From the NCBI RefSeq assembly GCF_002910905.1, contig NZ_NEUE01000270.1, positions 1-35,934 on the forward strand: a stretch of 35,934 bases of DNA. Direction: 5' to 3'. Below, piece by piece: positions 30,861-35,934 of this stretch. This DNA is from Streptomyces sp. SM11 (GTDB taxonomy: Bacteria > Actinomycetota > Actinomycetes > Streptomycetales > Streptomycetaceae). A model generated the notes under the pieces. The model saw only the letters and a list, made by a program, of their open reading frames with translations. It was not told the DNA's origin and ran no database searches. Made by a program: the position numbers and the translations under genes. Within the stretch, counting starts at the first letter, position 1. Every line of letters begins with the position of its first letter.

Positions 30861-32223
30861 GCGATCCCTCCGCGGGCTCTCGGTCGCCACGGCCTTCGCC
30901 GGTATTCAAGCGACAGCCGTTCTCTTCGCCGACCGTGCCGCTGCCGACCCCACACCACCGCCGTCCCCTTCGCCCAGCACCGACCCGTGCGACCTGATTC
31001 GTGGCCCCGCCAAGGACTACTGCGAAGGCGGCGAAGGTGCCGGCACACGCACCCAGGACATCACCTCCACCGACGCCCTGGACCCCCTCTCCTCCCTGGC
31101 CCGAGGCTGCGCCGACGCCGCCTCCTGGATCGTCGGCAAACTCAGCGAGGCCGTCGAGTCCACGGCCAACGTCGACTTCACCAACCCCAAGTTCCTCCAG
31201 CAGTACGCCGTCATCTTCGCGGCCTCCACCGTCCTCACCCTCGTCCTCTGGCTCCTCGCCGTGGCCAAGCGCGCCATCCGCGGCGTCCCCCTCACCACCG
31301 CGATCTCCGAGGCCGTCGGCTTCCTCTGGCTCACTGTCCTCGCCTCGGCCTTCACCCCGCTGATCCTCTACACGATCGTCTCCGCCACCGACGGCGTCAC
31401 GGAGGTCATCTCCTCCGCCACCGGCGGCCAGACCGACGTCTTCTTCGGATCGTTCGCCGAGGCCCTCAAGAAGGGCGAGGACATCGGCGGCGGGCCGATC
31501 ATGCTGATCGTCGTCTCGCTCGTCTCGATCCTCGCCGCCGGCATCCTGTGGCTGGAACTCGTCATCCGCGCCGCCCTGCTCTACGTCGGCGCACTCCTCG
31601 GCATCGTCGTCTACGCCGGCCTCGTCGACAAGAACATGTGGGGCCACGTCCGCCGCTGGGCCGGCATCATGATCGCGGTGATCATGGTCAAGCCCGTCAT
31701 CGTCATCGTCCTCGGCCTCGCCGGAGCGCTCTCCGCGGGCGACGGCCCCGACGCCTTCTCCGCCGTCGTCTCCGGCCTCTCCATCATCCTGCTGGCCATC
31801 TTCGCCTCCGCCATGATCTACCGCTTCGTCCCCGGCTTCGGCGACGAGATCCAGGGCGCCCGCACCAACCGCAAGCAGGCCACCGACGGCGCCCAGGCCG
31901 CCGCCCTGATCAGCTCCCCTGCCGCCCTCGTCTCCCAGGGCATCAAGACCCACAGCGGCCGCAACGACCAGAACAGCGGCGGCGGAGGCGGAGGCGGAGG
32001 CGCCCGCCCCGCCAACCCGGCCAGCGGCGGCGTCGCCGCCCACAGCTCCCGCACCACCGGCGGGGGCGGCGGGGCCGGCGGCGGATCTGCCCCCTCCGCC
32101 GCACCCTCGCCCCGCAGCGGGTCCGCGCCCACCTCCGGCACCCCCCACAGCAGCCGCTCCTCCCGAGGCGGAAGCGGCTTCGGCACCACAGGCAACTCGA
32201 GCACAGGAGGTGGCGGGCGTTGA
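30850..32223 (+). CDS. Polytopic membrane protein, VirB6/TrbL-like
   Basis: 457 residues. Signal-peptide-like start (to about AAADP), an extracytoplasmic part with Cys (DPCDL, DYCEGG, RGCAD), six or so membrane helices between about 115 and 330 (AVIFAASTVLTLVLWLLAVAK, FLWLTVLASAFTPLILYTIV, LIVVSLVSILAAGILWLELV, YVGALLGIVVYAGLV and two more), then a low-complexity Gly/Ser/Pro tail of 95 residues. The same order, polytopic core plus disordered tail, is seen in VirB6/TrbL channel proteins. Starts inside the VirB8-like gene and its own end overlaps the next start. Confidence 0.85.
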   Translation: MPGKRSLRGLSVATAFAGIQATAVLFADRAAADPTPPPSPSPSTDPCDLIRGPAKDYCEGGEGAGTRTQDITSTDALDPLSSLARGCADAASWIVGKLSEAVESTANVDFTNPKFLQQYAVIFAASTVLTLVLWLLAVAKRAIRGVPLTTAISEAVGFLWLTVLASAFTPLILYTIVSATDGVTEVISSATGGQTDVFFGSFAEALKKGEDIGGGPIMLIVVSLVSILAAGILWLELVIRAALLYVGALLGIVVYAGLVDKNMWGHVRRWAGIMIAVIMVKPVIVIVLGLAGALSAGDGPDAFSAVVSGLSIILLAIFASAMIYRFVPGFGDEIQGARTNRKQATDGAQAAALISSPAALVSQGIKTHSGRNDQNSGGGGGGGGARPANPASGGVAAHSSRTTGGGGGAGGGSAPSAAPSPRSGSAPTSGTPHSSRSSRGGSGFGTTGNSSTGGGGR

Positions 32224-33770
32224 CGACCCAGACCCACACGATGACGCCCCGCCGCACTTATCTCATCGGCCGCGCCCGTCCGAACGCGATCGTCGGCAAG
32301 AACCGCGAGACCGGCGAGATCGCTCTGATCATCGTCGGCGCGTTCCTCGGCATGATGAGCGGACTCCTCGTCCCCGTCCTCTCCCTGCGCATCGTCTGCC
32401 TCGTGGGCTTCCCCATGCTGGCGCTCGCCCTCGTGTACGTCCCGTACAAGGGGCGGACCTTCTACAAGTGGTTCGAGATCAACCGCAGCTTCAAGCGTTC
32501 CCTGCGCCGCGGCACCGCCTACCGCTCCAGCGCCATGGAAGCGGGCGTCAGCGCCGACGGCCGTGAGGTCGAGATCGGCCCGCCCCCCGGCATCGGCCGG
32601 ATCAGCTGGCTCGCCGCCCCCTTCGGCCCCGACGAGATCGCCGTACTCCTCCACGCCGACCGGCGCACCGTCACCGCCGCCATCGAGATCGAGGGCCCCG
32701 GCGTCGGCCTCCGCGACAGCGAGGACCAGGAAGCCCTCGTCGACCGCTTCGGCACCCTCCTCAAGCACGTGGCCAACGGCGACGGCTTCGTCACCCGCCT
32801 CCAGATGCTCGCCCGCACCCTCCCCGCCGACCCCGACGCCCACGCCAAGGACGTCGCCCAACGCGGCGACAAGGCGTCCCCGGGCTGGCTCCAGGAGTCC
32901 TACGACCAGCTCCAGTCCATGGTCTCCACCTCCAGCGAGCAGCACCGCGCCTACCTCGTCGCCTGCATGCACTACAGCCGTGAACTGGCCGCCGAGGCCA
33001 ACGCCATGGCCCGCGCCGCCCGCCCCCACGGCGGCCGCAGGTTCGACCGCGACGCCGGCCTCGCCGTCGTCATGGCCCGCGAACTCACCGACATCTGCGC
33101 CCGCCTCGCCGAGGCCGACATCCGGGTCCGCCAGCCGCTCGGCCAGAGCCGGCTGGCCTCCCTCGTGCACTCCATGTACGACCCCGACCACCCCATCGAC
33201 CACATTCAGGCCATGACCAAGCGCAACGCCTGGCCCGCCGAACTGGACGCGGTCGAGCCGACGTTCCTCCAGGCCAAGACCCGCGAGTCCACCACCCGCG
33301 CCCCCTGGTGCCACGCCACGGCCTGGGTGAAGGAATGGCCGATGACCCCCGTCGGCGTCAACTTCCTCGCCCCGCTCCTCGTCCACACCCCCGACGTCAT
33401 CCGTACCGTCGCCGTCTGCATGGACCTCGAACCCACCGAGATCGCCATCGAACGCATGCTGACCGAGAAGACCAACGACGACGCGGAGGCCAGCCGCCAG
33501 GCCAAGATGAACCGCACAGTCGACCCCCGCGACATCGCCGCCCACGGCCGGCTCGACCAGCGGGGTGAAGATCTCGCCAGCGGCGCGGCCGGAGTGAACC
33601 TGGTGGGGTACATCACGGTGTCGTCCCGTTCACCCGAGGCCCTAGCCCGCGACAAGCGCACGATCCGTGCATCGGCGGGCAAGTCGTATCTCAAGCTGGA
33701 ATGGTGCGACCGCGAGCACCACCGGGCCTTCGTGAACACACTCCCGTTCGCCACAGGCATCCGCCGCTGA
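32220..33770 (+). CDS. SCO6880-family protein: VirB3-like membrane part joined to a VirB4 N-terminal domain
   Basis: 516 residues from a TTG at 32220, supported by AGGAGGTG at 32205-32212 and TTGA overlap with the upstream stop; an ATG at 32241 would shorten it by seven. Two membrane helices (IALIIVGAFLGMMSGLL, LRIVCLVGFPMLALALVYV) near residues 35-80 match the PrgI/VirB3 type. The rest is soluble and has the layout of a VirB4 N-terminal domain, but no Walker motifs. The ATPase half is the next gene, so VirB4 is encoded in two pieces. Confidence 0.85.
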   Translation: MTTQTHTMTPRRTYLIGRARPNAIVGKNRETGEIALIIVGAFLGMMSGLLVPVLSLRIVCLVGFPMLALALVYVPYKGRTFYKWFEINRSFKRSLRRGTAYRSSAMEAGVSADGREVEIGPPPGIGRISWLAAPFGPDEIAVLLHADRRTVTAAIEIEGPGVGLRDSEDQEALVDRFGTLLKHVANGDGFVTRLQMLARTLPADPDAHAKDVAQRGDKASPGWLQESYDQLQSMVSTSSEQHRAYLVACMHYSRELAAEANAMARAARPHGGRRFDRDAGLAVVMARELTDICARLAEADIRVRQPLGQSRLASLVHSMYDPDHPIDHIQAMTKRNAWPAELDAVEPTFLQAKTRESTTRAPWCHATAWVKEWPMTPVGVNFLAPLLVHTPDVIRTVAVCMDLEPTEIAIERMLTEKTNDDAEASRQAKMNRTVDPRDIAAHGRLDQRGEDLASGAAGVNLVGYITVSSRSPEALARDKRTIRASAGKSYLKLEWCDREHHRAFVNTLPFATGIRR

Positions 33771-33879
33771 CGACGCGTCTCCCGGACGCATCAACCCGAA
33801 CGCACCGACCACAGCTCCAGCTCCTACTCCTGCTCCACCACCCGCAGGAAGAACCGCAACAAGAGAGGGCACCCCCACC

Positions 33880-35298
33880 ATGCGAGACCCCCTGTCCGCA
33901 TTGTCGGATGCCTTCACCTCCTTCCTCTTCGGCAAGGTGGAGACGACCCGCCTCCCCGTCCGTACGTCGACGGGCCAGGCCCAGGCCGTCTACCTCCCCA
34001 CCGCCGCCCCCGGCCTCGGCGACTCCGGCGTGATCATCGGCCGCGAGGTCTACAGCGGCAAGGGCTACATCTACGACCCCTTCCAGTTGTACGGGCAACA
34101 GCTTCCCGCCCCCCACTGGCTCGTCCTCGGCGAGTCCGGCAACGGCAAGTCCGCGCTGGAGAAGACGTACGTCCTGCGCCAGCTCCGCTTCCGCGACCGT
34201 CAGGTCGTCGTCCTGGACGCCCAGGGCGAGGACGGCGTCGGCGAATGGAACCTCATCGCCCAGGAGCTGGGCCTGACCCCCATCCGTCTGGACCCCACCG
34301 CAGCGCTCAACGGCGGCATCCGGCTCAACCCCCTCGACCCCTCCATCACCACCACCGGCCAGCTCGCCCTGCTCCGCACGATCATCGAAGTCGCCATGGG
34401 CCACGGGCTGGACGAACGGTCTGGCTTCGCGCTGAAGGTCGCCCACGCCTACGTCACCGCGACCATCACCGACCGCCAACCGGTCCTGATGGACATCGTG
34501 GAACAACTGCGCCACCCCGAGCCCGAGTCCGCCGAGGCGATGAACGTCGACATAGACGATGTACGGGCCTGGGGCCTGGACGTCGCCCTCGTCCTGGACC
34601 GGCTCGTCGACGGTGACCTGCGCGGCATGTTCGACGGTCCCACGGCCGCCGGCATCGACCTCGACGCGCCCCTCATCGTCTTCGACCTCTCGCACATCGA
34701 CCGCAACTCGATCGCGATGCCGATCCTGATGGCGATCGTCGGCGTCTGGCTGGAGCACACCTGGATCCGGCCCGACCGCAAGAAGCGCATCTTCCTGGTC
34801 GAAGAGGCGTGGCACATCATCAACTCCCCCTTCGTCGCGCAGCTCTTCCAGCGCCTCCTGAAGTTCGGACGCCGGCTCGGACTCTCCTTCGTCGCCGTCG
34901 TCCACCACCTCAGCGACGTGGTCGACGGAGCCGCGGCGAAGGAAGCGGCGGCCATCCTCAAGATGGCTTCCACCCGCACGATCTACGCCCAGAAGTCGGA
35001 CGAGGCAAGAGCGACCGGCCGGGTCATCGGCCTGCCCCGCTGGGCCGTCGAGATCATCCCGACCCTCACCCCCGGCATCGCCGTCTGGGACGTCAACGGC
35101 AACGTCCAGGTCGTCAAACACCTGATCACCGAGGCCGAACGCCCCCTTGTCTTCACCGACCGCGCCATGACCGAGGGATCGACGGACGACCTGCTCCCCG
35201 AGGACATCCGCGCCGCCGAACTGGAGGCGGAGCAACGAGCGGCCCGGATCGAGAACCAGCAACGGATCAACGAGTCGTCAGAGTCAACGGTGGCATGA
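33880..35298 (+). CDS. VirB4/TraC-type ATPase
   Basis: 472 residues. Walker A GESGNGKSA (84-92), Walker B RIFLVEEAW in the second half, and a conserved LxFVAVVHHLSDV region with a downstream ARATGRVIGLPRW segment typical of the VirB4/TraG motor class. No membrane segment, so a cytoplasmic hexameric motor that energises the channel. It lacks the usual N-terminal domain, which the preceding gene supplies. AGAGAGGG precedes the ATG; a 109-nt gap separates it from the upstream gene. Confidence 0.92.
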   Translation: MRDPLSALSDAFTSFLFGKVETTRLPVRTSTGQAQAVYLPTAAPGLGDSGVIIGREVYSGKGYIYDPFQLYGQQLPAPHWLVLGESGNGKSALEKTYVLRQLRFRDRQVVVLDAQGEDGVGEWNLIAQELGLTPIRLDPTAALNGGIRLNPLDPSITTTGQLALLRTIIEVAMGHGLDERSGFALKVAHAYVTATITDRQPVLMDIVEQLRHPEPESAEAMNVDIDDVRAWGLDVALVLDRLVDGDLRGMFDGPTAAGIDLDAPLIVFDLSHIDRNSIAMPILMAIVGVWLEHTWIRPDRKKRIFLVEEAWHIINSPFVAQLFQRLLKFGRRLGLSFVAVVHHLSDVVDGAAAKEAAAILKMASTRTIYAQKSDEARATGRVIGLPRWAVEIIPTLTPGIAVWDVNGNVQVVKHLITEAERPLVFTDRAMTEGSTDDLLPEDIRAAELEAEQRAARIENQQRINESSESTVA

Positions 35299-35299
35299 C

Positions 35300-35934
35300 A
35301 TGGCACGACAGACAGCACGGGGCAGGGGCCCGGCCCATCACGACGGATACGACCGGACTCAGGGCGGCGGTGGCGTCCCGGACGGCCTGCTGATCGGCCT
35401 CCTGGCCCTCCTCCTCGCGGCCACCCTGGTCGCCTGGACGGCCACCGGCCTGGCCGGGCTCCTCGCCCACGGAGCCTGGCCGGACGGCGTGACGCTCACC
35501 CGGTCCCCGCTCGCCCTGCGCGAACTGGCCACCGCCCCGCAGGACCTCGCCGCCGCCTGGCCAGGGACACCTCCGTCCCAGCTCTCCGGATACGGGCTGT
35601 TCTGGGGCCTGTTCATCGGCGAACTGATGGTGCTGGTGGTCCTCACGGTGTTCGTACTCGGGGTCGTGGCCCGTGGCCGTGCCGTACGGGAACGACGCCG
35701 CGAGGAGCGAGCCTTCGGAACGCACGAGAAGCAGCCTCCCGCAGGAGCGTCGACACCGGAACCAGCAGCAGGAACACCGCCAGAAACTCCGACGGAAGCC
35801 CAGCCGCGAACACAGGCCGGAGCCACGGCACCACCCCCGGCAACATCGGCGACATCGACATCCGACCGCACCACCCCAAGCGACCCCGCAGCCGAATACG
35901 CGCCCCCTCCCTCCGACGGAGATGTACTCCTCCC
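35300..35934 (+). CDS. N-terminus of a probable VirD4/TraG-like coupling protein (cut by window end)
   Basis: 211 codons, open to the right edge. It starts one base after the ATPase stop. Two membrane helices (about 29-52, LLIGLLALLLAATLVAW; about 105-128, LFIGELMVLVVLTVFVLGVV) flank a small extracytoplasmic part of about 50 residues, followed by a Pro/Thr-rich cytoplasmic stretch. That arrangement and the place after the VirB4 ATPase fit a type IV coupling protein whose ATPase domain would lie beyond the window. The ATPase itself is not seen, so the call is an inference. Confidence 0.65.
   Translation, partial: MARQTARGRGPAHHDGYDRTQGGGGVPDGLLIGLLALLLAATLVAWTATGLAGLLAHGAWPDGVTLTRSPLALRELATAPQDLAAAWPGTPPSQLSGYGLFWGLFIGELMVLVVLTVFVLGVVARGRAVRERRREERAFGTHEKQPPAGASTPEPAAGTPPETPTEAQPRTQAGATAPPPATSATSTSDRTTPSDPAAEYAPPPSDGDVLL

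Noticed and set aside
31818..33545. 575-residue minus-strand frame across the SCO6880-family gene
   Set aside because: Low-complexity shadow without start context; the plus strand has a clear coding pattern.
1..35934. tRNA or rRNA genes and insertion sequences
   Set aside because: I saw no cloverleaf, rRNA segment, transposase or integrase; a tRNAscan run would confirm this.

Overview
The window looks like a Streptomyces (high-GC actinomycete) chromosome. Base composition is very GC-rich, codon third positions are almost all G or C, GTG starts are frequent, many genes overlap as ATGA or GTGA, and the gene set is typical: mycothiol synthase, PiT/Pst phosphate uptake, CsoR, MerR/GntR small regulators and a P60/lytic transglycosylase. 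From memory, the order of 5'-nucleotidase, mshD, ppk, CHAD, Nudix, pstSCAB, pit, DUF47 and csoR resembles the SCO4152 to SCO4136 stretch of S. coelicolor, and the right end resembles SCO4132 to SCO4126. No database search was made.

Layout. 1-4.5 kb: start of a divergent gene, a winged-helix/zinc-ribbon protein, a secreted 5'-nucleotidase with a Gly-His tract, and an N-terminally truncated DUF1016/YhcG nuclease carrying a 29-bp perfect palindrome. 4.6-9 kb: mshD, a 570-nt structured region without a clear gene, a MerR-type regulator, and a GntR(YtrA)-ABC ATPase-permease operon preceded by an 18-bp perfect inverted repeat. 9.2-19.3 kb: a phosphate/polyphosphate island with ppk, CHAD protein and Nudix hydrolase overlapping, then a PHO box and pstS-pstC-pstA-pstB, and convergent pit-DUF47. 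19.4-22.6 kb: csoR with its operator, a small conserved protein, a lipoprotein, a tiny Cys-rich protein and a PAP2 phosphatase.

23-29 kb: a lytic transglycosylase/NlpC hydrolase, then a three-gene minus-strand operon (small helical WXG100-like protein, DUF1023 serine hydrolase, lipoprotein). Beside it lies a decayed second copy of the hydrolase-lipoprotein pair, with two apparent frameshifts and one in-frame stop in the hydrolase remnant and a third frameshift in the lipoprotein remnant. A small membrane-protein gene is broken by a frameshift.

29.5 kb to the right edge: a co-directional set resembling the core of a Gram-positive type IV secretion/conjugation machine. It holds a small two-helix membrane protein (VirB2-like position), a single-span VirB8/TcpC-like protein, a polytopic VirB6/TrbL-like protein, a VirB3-VirB4(N-terminal) SCO6880-family protein, a separate VirB4-type ATPase, and the N-terminus of a probable VirD4/TraG coupling protein cut by the window end. 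With the cell-wall hydrolase at 23 kb this is the most interesting system here: a chromosomal secretion or DNA-transfer apparatus with the VirB4 function split over two genes and no relaxase visible in the window.
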